The position numbers were made by a program, and so were the translations under genes. Shown here one piece after another: positions 20,201-29,711 of a stretch of 64,000 nucleotides of DNA. Within the stretch, counting starts at the first letter, position 1, and each line of letters opens with the position of its first letter. Origin of the DNA: JADLHS01 sp020848635 (lineage in GTDB: Bacteria > Verrucomicrobiota > Verrucomicrobiia > Limisphaerales > JADLHS01). The stretch lies in contig JBAOIL010000037.1 in the NCBI GenBank assembly GCA_037044975.1, forward strand, positions 310,001 to 374,000, written 5' to 3'. The notes under the pieces were generated by a model. The model saw nothing but the letters and a program-made list of their open reading frames with translations. It made no database searches and was not told the DNA's origin.

Positions 20201-20938
20201 TCACCAGGGTCGGTTGCTTTTGCGTTGCTTTTTTGTGCGCAAGGCAATCACCGGAACGCCACCGGCACGCACGCGCAAACTGAAGGGCGGTTCAACTTCT
20301 AGCGGAGGGGCCGGGGTTGTGGCAGGGGGGACTGATGCCGCCGGACCGGCAGCCAAGGTCGCGCTGGCGATTCCGAGCAGTTCGCTCCGGCCCTGCCCTG
20401 TCGTGGCTGAACATTGGAACACCTCCGGCAACTGCTCAAACCAGCCGGCGATGGCCTCGGTGAACGCCGCGATGTTTGCGGCCACGGTTTCGGGCGCTGC
20501 CCGGTCGGTCTTGGTGAAGACGAGCACGAAAGGGACGCCCTTGCGGGCCAGCCATTCCACAAAATCCAGATCAATTTCTCGCGGTGATAGCCCGGAGTCG
20601 AGCAAGGCAAAGACACAGCAAAGATTCGGACGATGCTGCAGGTAATTGGTCACCGCGCGGTTGAAGCGGGTCCTGTTCTCCCGCGCGACCTGGGCAAAGC
20701 CGTAACCCGGCAAATCCACGAGCCGCCAGGTTTTGTTCATCGTAAAGATGTTGATGAGCTTGGTGAAGCCCGGTCGGGGTGAAACCCGGGCCAAAGCATC
20801 CTTGCCCGCCAGCAGATTGAGCAACGAGGACTTGCCGACGTTGGAACGCCCGATAAAGGCGAATTCCGGCAACGACTCGTCCGGGCACGATTCCAGATCC
20901 GGCGCGCTGCAATCAAAAATGGCGGATGAGATGTTCAC
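20201..20938 (-). CDS. engB: Ribosome biogenesis GTP-binding protein EngB/YsxC
   Basis: EngB is a GTPase needed for 50S subunit maturation. G1 is GRSNVGKSS (from residue 30), G3 is DLPGYG and G4 is TKTD. The GTG at 20938 gives the family's normal N-terminus (VNISSAIFDCSAPDLESC); another GTG start at 21049 would add 37 low-complexity residues and cannot be excluded. The C-terminus continues about 50 residues beyond the G domain in a Pro/Ala-rich, basic tail (PATTPAPPLEVEPPF ... KKQRKSNRPW) that most EngB proteins lack. It is convergent with the SBBP gene, 38 bases apart. Confidence 0.9.
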   Translation of the reverse strand: MNISSAIFDCSAPDLESCPDESLPEFAFIGRSNVGKSSLLNLLAGKDALARVSPRPGFTKLINIFTMNKTWRLVDLPGYGFAQVARENRTRFNRAVTNYLQHRPNLCCVFALLDSGLSPREIDLDFVEWLARKGVPFVLVFTKTDRAAPETVAANIAAFTEAIAGWFEQLPEVFQCSATTGQGRSELLGIASATLAAGPAASVPPATTPAPPLEVEPPFSLRVRAGGVPVIALRTKKQRKSNRPW

Positions 20939-21116
20939 AATGGAAACCGAAGCAGCACTGTCGCAGCAAAGGCGACGCGGCGATACAACCAATTTCGCGG
21001 GCAGCACAGGCGGCGTGCCGGGTGTGGCGGTTAGGGAGAATTTCGACACGCGCCGAATGCCGCTTGAAGCGCCGATATTCCGGAGACAAAGTAAATCTTC
21101 AGAGCACTGAAAACCA

Positions 21117-21246
21117 GAACGGGAGGGAAGCCGCTCGCAACGGCTTCGCCTGACGCGGCAATATCGGCTACCTGATCAGTGTTTTACCTCAACAGCCGCA
21201 CCCATGGGCTGGCCGATTTCCTTCAGCAACTGCACAAACCAATCCG
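21117..21246 (-). pseudogene. Displaced 3' end of PPi-phosphofructokinase gene
   Basis: Bases 21184-21246 encode the exact last 21 residues of the phosphofructokinase at 24708-25940 (DWFVQLLKEIGQPMGAAVEV then KH, stop). The last 60 coding bases differ only by a synonymous change (GTG to GTA), and the stop is TGA instead of TAA. The flank beyond the stop (about 21117-21183) is recognisably similar to 24650-24707 but clearly more diverged. Homology stops abruptly upstream of the Asp codon at 21246. It is therefore a gene tail without a body, 3.5 kb from the live gene, in the same orientation. Confidence 0.88.
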
Positions 21247-21252
21247 GTTGTC

Positions 21253-21315
21253 CACATGGATTCGAATGCGCCTGGAGCGCCCCAACGCTTTTATCGGGCC
21301 AGACTCTTGCCCTCA
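21253..21315 (+). pseudogene. Remnant of a secreted-protein C-terminus (FYRARLLP tail)
   Basis: The frame at 21256-21312 reads MDSNAPGAPQRFYRARLLP, close to the last residues of the SBBP protein (TDTNAAGSSSRFYRARLIP). No upstream body exists: seven bases away, on the other strand, begins the truncated pfp tail. Two headless gene ends thus abut back to back, marking a rearrangement breakpoint at about 21247-21255. Confidence 0.55.
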
Positions 21316-21462
21316 GCTCAATCGGGAAGACTGAAGGCCAAGGGAATAGATCTGTTTTTTGAACCGGATTCTGGCCCCGACTTTTCTCCTGTCAGCAATG
21401 GAATATCCTTGCTGAAATTATGTTTACAAACGCCAACGAGGGCGTATGCATTATTAGCGCGT

Positions 21463-24194
21463 ATGAATAGTTCAAACCCTCTTCAGGCTCTCGTCTTAAT
21501 TGTGTTTTCAGGGTTCTGCCCGCCGGTCTTTTGCGCGGATCAAATCACCCTGCAACTTAGTAAATCGGGCACTCAAGCCGTGGTTGAATTGCATTCCAAA
21601 ATGGCGCTACCCGTCAGCGCCATGTATCCCGAGTATGTCATCCAACAGAGTAGCAACCTGGTCAATTGGACCCGGTGGCCGGCCCGTTTGTTGGTGGCGT
21701 CGGCGTGTCCGATGAATTTCTGCGCGTGGCCGTGCCGACCGCGGGTAACCAAGGTTTTTATCGCGTGGTGGCCGACGTAAAACTGGTGGACGCTGGCAGC
21801 AGTGGCGGCGACGCGATCTACGGCTACGGCACGGCGTTCGGTCAGCAGCTCCAACAACTCGGACAACTTTCGCTCGATGATTTCCTTTCGACGTACCAAC
21901 CTACGAATCAATATCTGCCGCAGATTACCTTTGATCCGACCACGGCCGATTATTGGAATCTCTTCAGCGTTGAGCCCGTCGTCTGGAACGCCACGAACAG
22001 TGTTCAGAATCAGCGGCTCTTTGATTTCCGACTCAACGCGGCCGAAGCGGCGGTGTTTCAGACCAATGGATTCGTCGTCAGCCAGCGCATGGAGCGGCGC
22101 AGCTTTGCCGATGTCTATTATGACATATACGCGGATGATCTCCCAGTGTTTGTCACGGCGGATTCGATCTTGCAAGCGTGGCATCGGACATTCCTGATGA
22201 TGTTGTCGGAGGTGGAAGAAACGGGTTTCAATCTCACGCTGTCCAACTTGGTGGTATCCATGTCCGCGCAAATTCCCGCCTTGTGGGCGCAGGCGGCGGG
22301 GACGGCCATGACGAATGGCGTGCTCGACGCGGATTATTTCCTCGCCGTTGCCCGCTCACTCGTCAGCGGAGTAACCCATAACGGCTCGCTCGGGCAAACG
22401 ACGCGGGTCGCTACCACGTTGAATGCGATCAACAACAAACTGCCGATCCCATTCGACTTGTTCGGGGAAGTTCGCGATGTGGATTTCTCCCAGTTTACCG
22501 TCCGCAGTCACTATGCGAACACTCCCACCTTGACGCGTTATTTTCGCGCGATGATGTGGTGCGGGATCGCCGACTTCCGCTATGCCGGTTTTTCAGATGG
22601 GGCCCACGCCAAAACGAACACCTTGCGTGAGTTGGCGGGGGCGGTGGCGCTGGAACTCGCTCTGCGCAACTCCGGTGGCTTCAGCAACTGGTTTGAGTTC
22701 AACCGCACGCTGGAAATGTATGTCGGCACGCCCGACTCGCTGAACTTCGCCCAATTGAACGGACTGCTGCTGGCCGCGGGCATTGATTCGCCCGCGGATC
22801 TTCCCACCCAGGCCTCGTTAACCAACCTGCAAAATCAACTCATGTCCGGAGAATTGGGCATGCAGCAGATTACCAGCGGCTACTATTATTCGCCGTTCAG
22901 CGCCGAGCAAGTGAAACTGCCGCGCTCGTTCACTTTCATGGGTCAGCGTTTTGTGATGGATAGTTGGGCGTTCAGCAAAAGCACTTTTGACGACATCATT
23001 TGGGACGAGGACGGCATTCCCCAAGTCACTGATAAAGTCCTGCGCCGCGTTCCCAGCGCCTTGGACGTTGCCTTCTCTGTGCTAGGGAATAGTCAGGTCG
23101 TGCCCGAAATCGCCGCACGGATCAGTCGAACCAACCTCACTCGCGCCGATGGCCGGGTATTTTGGCGGGATGGACACAAGTATCAACACAACCTCGCCGC
23201 CGTCCGCAATGTCATTGACAGCCAGAATCCTTCCGCGTGGACCAACACCATCTACAATCATTGGCTCGCTTGTTTGCGAGTGCTTTCCGAACCCACCACC
23301 CAGCCGCAGTATCCGGAGGTCATGCGGACGCGCCCGTGGGCGATGAAAACCTTGAACACCCAACTCGCTTCGTGGACGCACCTGCGCCATTCCACCGCCC
23401 TCTACGTGAGAGAATCCTATACGCCGATGCTCGTGTGCTCGTATCCCAAAGGTTACGTCGAGCCGCGCCCAGAGTTTTGGTCGCGGTTTGGTGAAATGGC
23501 GCTGACCACAAGGGCCGTGCTCGCGACACTTCCGACCAATGGGGTTTTCACTTACGCGCATTACACAAACCGCATCACGCCCCCCTTTAATCCGGTCCTC
23601 GTGTACACCGTGCAAGTCAGCGGCGCGACCATGCACTCAAATCGCCTCGCGGTGATGGATCACTTTGTCGCCACCTTGGACACCCTGCGTTCCCTCTCAG
23701 AAAAGGAACTCAGCAAAACTCCATTTTCCGCCGCCGACACGCTATTCATCCAACAACTGGTCGAGTTCGATTACGTGGGCCGACGCACGTACACCGGTTG
23801 GTATCCCAAACTGTTTTACCAACCGGGCATTGAGATTGTTCCACCTTCCGATTGGAATGACCCGAATCCGGTCCAGGACAGCGGCGACGAAAAAGGTTCG
23901 GATTTTTGGGATCCGCTGGTGACGACGGTTCATACGGACGCACCTGATGATCTGGTCCAAGATCCTGGCAGCATCCTGCATCAAGCCGTCGGCAATGTTC
24001 AAATGATGCTGATCGCGGTGGATTGCGGCCCCGGCGATCTGGGCACCTATGCCGGGCCGGTCTTGAGTCACTATGAATTTGAGAAAGGCCCGACCACGCG
24101 CATGACCGATGCCCAATGGAAGGCTACCGTCACCACCAACGGGATTCCTCCCGCCCCCGAATGGACGCAAGGGTATTTAGTCCCCAAACATTGA
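21463..24194 (+). pseudogene. Secreted DUF3160 protein, one frameshift near the N-terminus
   Basis: The ATG at 21463 starts a signal peptide (MNSSNPLQALVLIVFSGF ... FCADQ) and a domain with YVIQQSSNLVNWT. Near 21672 a CCC run lacks one C; adding it continues into PVAGPFVGGVGVSDEFLRVA and the long frame ending at 24194. Corrected length is about 910 residues. DUF3160 signatures include YYDIYADDLPVFVTADSILQ and, near the end, DPGSILHQAVGNVQMMLIAV. Function is unknown; these are large exported proteins common in Verrucomicrobiota. It is the main cargo between the displaced pfp tail and the live pfp gene. Confidence 0.85.
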
Positions 24195-24230
24195 TTGCTC
24201 CATCGAAAGCGGCGATGTCCCGGTGGCGGG

Positions 24231-24542
24231 TCAGCCCTGCCATTGCTGGTCATCCGGAAACACGTTGCTGAATTTTACGCTCGTCCGCGGCGCCGCCATC
24301 ATTGGCGCGACAACATCGCGCCAGACGGGATAATGTTTTGTTTCTTTGTGCGCCGCCGCCGCCGCGGTATCACGATACACTTCCACCAGCACAAACTGCG
24401 TGGGGTCATCCTGCTGTTGCACCACATCAAAACGCAGCACGCCTGGCTCTTGCAGACTGCATTGAGCATTCAGGAGTGTGGCGGCCTTGAAGCCATCCAC
24501 AAATTCGGGTTTCACCTGCACGTGGACATGAACAATGAGCAT
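24231..24542 (-). CDS. Antibiotic-biosynthesis-monooxygenase (ABM) domain protein
   Basis: 103 residues. MLIVHVHVQVKPEFVDGFKA and QFVLVEVYRDTAAAAAHKET match the dimeric ferredoxin-like ABM fold (YgiN/LsrG-like quinol monooxygenases or isomerases). The ATG at 24542 gives the usual family start; the frame extends to 24617. The cofactor-free ABM fold gives no substrate. It lies just downstream of pfp on the same strand (165 bases) and convergent with the DUF3160 gene, so it is part of the cargo between the two copies of the pfp tail. Confidence 0.85.
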   Translation of the reverse strand: MLIVHVHVQVKPEFVDGFKAATLLNAQCSLQEPGVLRFDVVQQQDDPTQFVLVEVYRDTAAAAAHKETKHYPVWRDVVAPMMAAPRTSVKFSNVFPDDQQWQG

Positions 24543-24707
24543 CGCCGACGAATACGCGAAACGCCGCCAAACCTCAAGTGCGGCCAAACCCGGCCTGATG
24601 GGAGCTCGCACTGTCACAAGCAGCTTCGCTCTATGTGCAGGTTGAACAATAACGGGAGGGATGTCGCTTGCGGCAACTGCGCCTCCCGGGGAATATCAGT
24701 TGCTTGG

Positions 24708-25940
24708 TTAGTGTTTCACCTCAACAGCCGCACCCATGGGCTGGCCGATTTCCTTCAGCAACTGCACAAACCAATCCGTCTGGATATTGAAGGGCTTGCC
24801 ACCCTTGATGCGCTCGAACTCGATCGCGCGGAGTTTATTCGCGCGCTCCTCATCCTCGCCCACCACCCCGCCCTTGCCAGCGAGGGCGCATTGCACGGCC
24901 TTGACGGCACAGCGCTTGATCAGCTTCCGATCGGCGGCGTTGGCCGCCGCCGCGCGACTGTAGTAACCGCTCTTTTGCACGAGGGTTTTTTCGGCCCCGA
25001 GCATTTCGGCGAACTGTTTGGCGAACCACGCGCCGACATTCACCTTGTCCAGCCGCACATGCCCAAAAGCATCGCGGGGCGCTTCTTCCCCGCGGGCTTC
25101 CATCTGCGCGACGATGGAGGCAACACACGCGCCTTCCGAAACAAACAGGTTCACGCAGTCGTGCTGGTCCATGATCTGGCGCAACCGCGCGGCTTCGGCG
25201 GGAATGTCGAGGCCCATTTCGGGAATGTACAGGCCGTGGATTTCGCGCCGTTCACCGCATAAGCCCAGTTCCGGCACGAAGTTCATTTGCGCTACCAACT
25301 TCCGGTATTCGACGGCCGTCGCCGCCGTGAGCCAGCCGCAAGCGCGCCCCATGACTTCGTGGATGATGAGCATGCGCGGATTGGCGTTGTGCTCGGCCAC
25401 CACGTTGGCGAAGTAATGTGCGCCCTCCTCGGCCGCCGTCCACGCGCCCAGACTCTGGCGGATCGGAATTACGTCGTTGTCAATTGTCTTGGGCAGGCCC
25501 ACGACAGTGAGATTGTAATTGTTCGTCTGGAGAAATTTTGCGAGGTCGGCGGCCGCGGTATTCGTGTCGTCCCCGCCGATGGTGTGCAACACATCCACGC
25601 CATCCTTGACCAACTGATCGGCGGCCACTTGCTGTGGGTTCTGGCCTTCCTTCACCAGACCGCGCTTCACGCAGTCCTTCACATTCGTCAGTTTCACGCG
25701 GCTGTTGCCAATCGGGCTGCCCCCGTGCTCCACGAACGCTTTCCAATTCTTCCGCACCTCTGGGGTGATTTTCAGGCTCTTACCTTGCAACAGCCCCATG
25801 TAGCCATTGACATAACAAATGATTTCCACCTCCGGCGCCTTGCGCGTGTAGGTTTCAATTAAAAAGCCGATGGATGCGCTCAAACATGGCGCAAGACCAC
25901 CGGCTGTCAGGATTCCAACTTTCTTCACATTCTTGCTCAT
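24708..25940 (-). CDS. pfp: Pyrophosphate-dependent 6-phosphofructokinase
   Basis: 410 residues. It interconverts fructose-6-phosphate and fructose-1,6-bisphosphate using PPi. GGDDTNT (from 122) has the Asp that marks PPi rather than ATP use. PKTIDND (150-156) carries the PPi-PFK lysine in place of the Gly of ATP enzymes, and MGRACGWL is the sugar-phosphate loop. The start is ATG 25940: a GGAG lies nine bases before it, whereas the TTG two codons upstream would be only three bases from that site. Its last 21 codons are duplicated at 21184-21246. Confidence 0.93.
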   Translation of the reverse strand: MSKNVKKVGILTAGGLAPCLSASIGFLIETYTRKAPEVEIICYVNGYMGLLQGKSLKITPEVRKNWKAFVEHGGSPIGNSRVKLTNVKDCVKRGLVKEGQNPQQVAADQLVKDGVDVLHTIGGDDTNTAAADLAKFLQTNNYNLTVVGLPKTIDNDVIPIRQSLGAWTAAEEGAHYFANVVAEHNANPRMLIIHEVMGRACGWLTAATAVEYRKLVAQMNFVPELGLCGERREIHGLYIPEMGLDIPAEAARLRQIMDQHDCVNLFVSEGACVASIVAQMEARGEEAPRDAFGHVRLDKVNVGAWFAKQFAEMLGAEKTLVQKSGYYSRAAAANAADRKLIKRCAVKAVQCALAGKGGVVGEDEERANKLRAIEFERIKGGKPFNIQTDWFVQLLKEIGQPMGAAVEVKH

Positions 25941-26180
25941 AATCAATTACTCCAACCAAAACTATTCCCGACCTGGGCCGGCGAGTCGAGGCGTTTTGCC
26001 GCTGCCAGATTCCGGGAAACCGCCCACAGACCGATTGAGATTCTGTTCCTGGAATAAAAGCTCACACCGGCGGAAAGAAGCCTGCCTGACCAGCGGCCAG
26101 GATGCTTGCCTTGCATTGTGAATTTCCACCCCGATTTTGTATGGCCGCGGACTGTCCCATTGGGATGCACTGGTGGAGTT

Positions 26181-26281
26181 CCAGCCCCAGCAGGCAGGAT
26201 CTTTATAAAAGCCGCAATGGAAATGAATTCAAGTTCCGTCTCCTGGCCATCCGCAAGGACCGGAACATGCCGCCCCGACAT
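26181..26281 (+). repeat. Dispersed repeat R1, copy 1
   Basis: Shares with 30630-30725 a CAGCCCC start, then the identical core ATGGAAATGAATTCAAG (26217-26233) and, after a variable stretch, the end ATGCCGCCCCGAC. This copy is longer between core and end. The core contains ATG codons, but no ORF extends from it. Non-coding dispersed repeat. Confidence 0.7.
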
Positions 26282-26375
26282 GACCCTGTACCTCGCCCGT
26301 GGGAACGAGAGAGGGTGGCCGCAGGCCAGGTGAGGGCTGTGGGGATGAACGCGTGGGGTTCCACAAAACCCCGCA

Positions 26376-26437
26376 CCGGACGGAGCTTGCGGACCGAGCG
26401 CGACTGTGGCCGCAGGACTAGTCGCAGCGCGGGATTG
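26376..26437 (+). repeat. Dispersed repeat R3, copy 1
   Basis: GGACGGAGC...GAGCGCGACTGTGGCCGCAGGACTAGTCGCAGCG; the half-sites GCGACTG and AGTCGC are complementary and form a hairpin. Related copies lie at 28181-28240 and 28572-28627. Confidence 0.6.
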
Positions 26438-26731
26438 GCAGTGAGATATTGGAATAATTGGAGGCGACGAAATGTTTAGACGTGCTTCAGACGGACCGGA
26501 GCGCCGAACTGAAATGAAGGCGGAAGCCAGGCATTGGTAAGAACCCGAGGGAAACCGGGTGCCGTTGGGAAAGACGGGGCCGGCTCGTGTCGAGGTTGCC
26601 AGTCGCAAGCGCTACTTCCCATGATAATGATGAATAATTTGGTGGACTTTTCCAATTCGTAAGGGAGAATAATCACGTTCCAACCCAATACAATCAGATC
26701 ATCGATGGACTGCTGGTGCATTTTATCTCTC

Positions 26732-28180
26732 ATGAAAACGATCCAGACGACTTTTTCACTGCGACTACTCACCCGCCGGCACGGCTGGAGTTACCGGCCC
26801 GGTCTGGCTGTGCTGTTTCTCCTGGCGGCGCTTTTGCCGGAGGCAGCCTTTGCCCAGGTCACCAACGACACGCCGCTGACCACATTCGTGAATCCTATCG
26901 GCGGTGGCGGTCCGGCCGGTATCGGCACCGCTTTATCGGCTTTGGGCAATGATCGCGTGATCATCGGGGCAGCTGGCGCCAGCACCGGCGCGACGGGTGC
27001 CGGAGCCGCCGTCCTTTTTAACACCAATGGCACCCAGCTTACCATCATCACCAATCCTGCCCCGGCCACCAGCGACGCGTTTGGCTACGCTGTTGCGGCG
27101 GTAGGGAGCGACCGGATTCTGGTCAGTGCGTATTTGGACGATGCGGGTGCAGCAAATGCAGGTTCGGCCTATCTGTTCAACACCAACGGAACCTTGTTGA
27201 CCACCTTCACCAACCCAACCCCGGCGAGCGGCGAACTCTTCGGCGGCTCGGTGGCGGCGGTGGGAAGCAGTCGGGTCCTGATCGCCGCCCATCTCGATGG
27301 CACAGGCGCCACAGGAGCTGGCTCGGTGTATCTCTACAGCACCAACGGAACACTCGTAACGACTATTACCAATCCGACTCCAGCCTTGAACGAAGGCTTC
27401 GGAATTTCCGTGGCGGTGCTGGGCAACGACCGCCTGTTGATCGGCGCCTATCAAGACGGCACCGGCGCTTTTAAGGGGGGCGCCGCCTACCTCTACAACA
27501 CCAACGGCACGCTGCTGACTACGATTACGAAACCTGTTCCGGCCGCTCTGGACCAGTTCGGCCGCAACGTGGCTACGTTGGGCAGCGATCGTCTTCTTAT
27601 CTATGCGCCGGTGGACGACGCCGGCATCTCCGGTTCCGGCGTCGTCTATCTTATGAGCACCAACGGCGCGTTGATCACGACAATCACAAACCCCTCGCCT
27701 GCGGTGGGCGATTTGTTCGGTTCGAAGATGGCCGCAGTGGGAAATGACCGGATACTTATCGGCGCGAGCGGTGACGATACCTTCGGTCCTGACTTCGGCG
27801 TGGTTTATCTCTTCAACACCAATGGCACGTTGCTCGTGACTTACACCGCACCCGTGCAGTCGTTCGGTAACGCGGTGGCAGCGATCGGAACCAACGCGCT
27901 CATCGGGGCGCCCACCTTCGATCGCGCGTATCTGTTCGACACCGCATTTACCCTGAACACAAACACCGCTCCAGTGTTGAACATCGCCCGCAGCGGCAGC
28001 ACGGTTTCGGTCAGTTGGGTCACCTCCGAAACTGGACTCATCCTGCAACAAGCCGAGGTGCTGGATGCCCCCGACGGGTGGGACGACGCACCCGAGTCCG
28101 CATCGGTAAACGGCCCAACAAACACAGTTCTCCAATCCCTAGAATCCACGAACCGCTTCTACCGCCTTCGCCAGCCGTGA
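26732..28180 (+). CDS. Secreted protein with seven FG-GAP-like (integrin-type) repeats
   Basis: 482 residues. The ATG at 26732 (MKTIQTTFSLRLLTRRHGW) leads to a hydrophobic segment LAVLFLLAALLPEAAFAQ, a signal peptide. About seven repeats of roughly 52 residues follow, each reading FG-x-x-V-A-x-(V/L)-G-x-(D/S)-R-(I/V)-L-I-x-A...G-x-(A/V)-Y-L-(F/Y)-(N/S)-TNG-x-L-(L/V)-T-x-I-T-N-P (for example GSAYLFNTNGTLLTTFTNP). Such repeats fold into a beta-propeller. The C-terminus ends STNRFYRLRQP, like the FYRARL tail of other exported proteins here. Function unknown. Confidence 0.88.
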   Translation: MKTIQTTFSLRLLTRRHGWSYRPGLAVLFLLAALLPEAAFAQVTNDTPLTTFVNPIGGGGPAGIGTALSALGNDRVIIGAAGASTGATGAGAAVLFNTNGTQLTIITNPAPATSDAFGYAVAAVGSDRILVSAYLDDAGAANAGSAYLFNTNGTLLTTFTNPTPASGELFGGSVAAVGSSRVLIAAHLDGTGATGAGSVYLYSTNGTLVTTITNPTPALNEGFGISVAVLGNDRLLIGAYQDGTGAFKGGAAYLYNTNGTLLTTITKPVPAALDQFGRNVATLGSDRLLIYAPVDDAGISGSGVVYLMSTNGALITTITNPSPAVGDLFGSKMAAVGNDRILIGASGDDTFGPDFGVVYLFNTNGTLLVTYTAPVQSFGNAVAAIGTNALIGAPTFDRAYLFDTAFTLNTNTAPVLNIARSGSTVSVSWVTSETGLILQQAEVLDAPDGWDDAPESASVNGPTNTVLQSLESTNRFYRLRQP

Positions 28181-28240
28181 AACGGAGCTTTGGGACGGAG
28201 CGCGACTGTGTCCGCAGGACCAGTCGCAGCGGGTGGAGGG
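28181..28240 (+). repeat. Dispersed repeat R3, copy 2
   Basis: GGACGGAGCGCGACTGTGTC, then CGCAGGACCAGTCGCAGCG. It directly follows the TGA of the FG-GAP gene and can form a short hairpin, so it may double as a transcript end. A third, divergent copy is at 28572-28627. Confidence 0.6.
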
Positions 28241-28269
28241 GCGGAGGCGGTTGACAGCATTTTGCGGCG

Positions 28270-28407
28270 TGGGTTTGCGAAACGTGCTGCGGCTGATCCC
28301 GCTTGGCGCGGGACACAGCTGCGCTCCAACCGCAACGCGGTTGCAGCATTCAGTCCAACGTTGGAACGAAGCGACTACGCTGGATGAACGGGCAAAATGA
28401 AAATAAC
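28270..28407 (+). repeat. Dispersed repeat R2, copy A
   Basis: Core GCGCTCCAACCGCAACGCGG and TTGCAGCATTCAG (28321-28353) with internal palindrome CCGCAACGCGGTTGC, then CCAACGTTGG, then TACGCTGG-TGAACGGGCAAAATGA. Nearly the same string, with an extra piece before TACGCTGG, recurs at 28676-28797. Both copies share the upstream TGCTGCGGCT. Confidence 0.75.
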
Positions 28408-28571
28408 GCCCGTTGTGGCGGGGTGGCGCGGAAGAAACGCGGTGGAGGACCAGCGCAGTCCAAGACGCTGACGCGTTCGCGATGACGCTCGGCTGGCGCG
28501 AAGCGTCTTGGAGTGCTCCAGCCCTCTGGCGGTTTGGGCGGGGCGAGGCGGCGAGGATGACACCACAGGTT

Positions 28572-28627
28572 TCGCTCGTGACGGAGCTTTCAGACGGAGC
28601 GCGGGTCTGCGACCCGCAGCGGCTTCG
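28572..28627 (+). repeat. Dispersed repeat R3, copy 3 (divergent)
   Basis: GTGACGGAGCTTTCAGACGG followed by AGCGCGGGTCTGCGACCCGCAGCGG. The GCGGGTC-GACCCGC half-sites form a perfect hairpin. It shares the GGAGCTTT..GACGGAGCGCG part with copy 2. Confidence 0.55.
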
Positions 28628-28675
28628 ACGGCTCGGAGGCGTTTGGATTATCCGATGACGTGAATCGTGGCGATG

Positions 28676-28797
28676 TGCTGCGGCTCACAGAGCCGCGCTC
28701 CAACCGCAACGCGGTTGCAGCATTCAGCCCAGCGTTGGTGCGCCGGTGGCCGTGCGCCAGCACCTACGCTGGGTGAACGGGCAAAATGATAACAACT
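28676..28797 (+). repeat. Dispersed repeat R2, copy B
   Basis: Same core as copy A, with an added GGTGGCCGTGCGCCAGCACC segment (28745-28764) before TACGCTGGGTGAACGGGC. That added segment occurs again at 29020-29040, directly against the carB fragment, showing that the repeat and the displaced fragment were joined by a rearrangement. Confidence 0.7.
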
Positions 28798-29039
28798 CTG
28801 ACTTGAGCGGTTTGGGAAACTGCGAAAGGAATTCGGCAAAGCCGAAGGCCCGCAAGGGCCGAGCGAGCGGGCGCGAGCGAGTCCACGAGTTGCAGCGATG
28901 CGGCCGGAAGGGATGCAACCCATTCAGAGTTGAAAACATTTTGGGGAACGTAACCCAGGGTAGGCGCTCCTCGCCTGTCCGGCACGGACCGCCAACCCGG
29001 GGCTGATGGGTTGCGGAATGGTGGCCGTGCGCCAGCACC

Positions 29040-29172
29040 TCGAAGGCAAAGCGCGGAATCCTGCTGACAACGTAATCAATGCTCGGCTCGGGAAGCTACA
29101 CGCGGAGTTTCGCGCGTGATGTCGTTCTTGAGTTCGTCGAGCAGGTAGCCGACGGCGAGTTTGGCGGCGGGA
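29040..29172 (-). pseudogene. Displaced internal fragment of carB
   Basis: Bases 29040-29172 match carB at 32401-32527 on the same strand. About 60 bases at the 5' side (LAVGYLLDELKNDITRE) are identical, followed by small indels around 29095-29110 and scattered changes. It ends sharply at an R2-repeat remnant on one side and at non-carB sequence before the restriction-enzyme gene on the other. It cannot be expressed as a CarB peptide because of the indels. Confidence 0.88.
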
Positions 29173-29222
29173 ATCACCAACTCGACAATACAAACCAAAG
29201 AAAATACACTGCGCCGCAATCA

Positions 29223-29711
29223 GTGAACTACATCCAGCAAATCATAAACTACGTCCGCAAGGCCCAGGAAATCGCTGCTGAACATGGGTTCAAAAACCTG
29301 CTCCAACCCGGACTGGTGAAGGAGTTGGCAGTTGCCGACATTCTCGGACACGAAGTTCATCGCACAAAACATGATGCTGATGCTTACAATCCAACCGATC
29401 CATCGAAGCAGTTTGAATATCTCTCGTGTTTCCAAGGTGGAACATTCCAATTGGATCGAGTGTTCAAGCATCCGCCGGAAAAGCGGATCAAATCTTTGGA
29501 GCGCATCAAGCGAAACGCCGCCATTTACTGCGTGGTCTTCGACCGGCTGAGCCCGCTGGATGTGCTCGTCATCTACGAGATATCTGCATCCTTGATGTTC
29601 GCTGAAGCTGAAAGGAAGCTGGATGCAAGCGGCAACGATATTTCACACGTCGGCTTCACCATAAAGTGGGCGCAACAGAACGGGAAGGTTGTTTACACCA
29701 AGCAGGCTTGA
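29223..29711 (+). CDS. Putative type II restriction endonuclease
   Basis: 162 residues from the GTG at 29223 (VNYIQQIINYVRKAQEIAAE). The frame is open back to 29079, but that part lies in the carB fragment. It contains KHDADAYNPTDPSKQFEYLS and GGTFQLDRVFK, spaced like a PD-(D/E)xK site with D...E, although the usual lysine is not evident (E-Y-L). Assignment rests mainly on context: it is convergent with, and overlaps by 19 bases, a DNA methyltransferase, as in small type II systems. The recognition sequence is unknown. An alternative is an accessory protein of the methyltransferase. Confidence 0.6.
   Translation: MNYIQQIINYVRKAQEIAAEHGFKNLLQPGLVKELAVADILGHEVHRTKHDADAYNPTDPSKQFEYLSCFQGGTFQLDRVFKHPPEKRIKSLERIKRNAAIYCVVFDRLSPLDVLVIYEISASLMFAEAERKLDASGNDISHVGFTIKWAQQNGKVVYTKQA

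Larger units (their letters stand above)
25941..26731. other. 790-base intergenic zone with dispersed repeats
   Basis: No convincing gene. It contains one copy each of repeat families R1 (26181-26281) and R3 (26376-26437), described separately. The remainder (26440-26700) shows no hairpin, promoter or ORF I can support. Confidence 0.5.
28181..29039. other. Repeat-rich intergenic block of about 860 bases
   Basis: A mosaic of non-coding repeats: R3 copies (28181-28240, 28572-28627), R2 copies (28270-28407, 28676-28797), a Gly/Arg-codon-like GC stretch (28830-28880), an ACCCAGGGTAGGCGCTC motif near 28950, and the tail of a further R2 copy that ends at 29039 exactly where the carB fragment begins. 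Short ORFs here are byproducts of the repeats. Confidence 0.6.

Noticed and set aside
24195..25262. 355-codon plus-strand frame opposite ABM and pfp
   Set aside because: Covers two well-recognised minus-strand genes; its sequence has no family features.
28181..28800. CRISPR array in the repeat-rich block
   Set aside because: Repeats are few, unequally spaced and of different families; no regular repeat-spacer pattern and no cas genes.
29079..29222. Extending the restriction-enzyme gene upstream to 29079
   Set aside because: That part translates the antisense of the carB fragment; the GTG at 29223 begins the gene-specific sequence.
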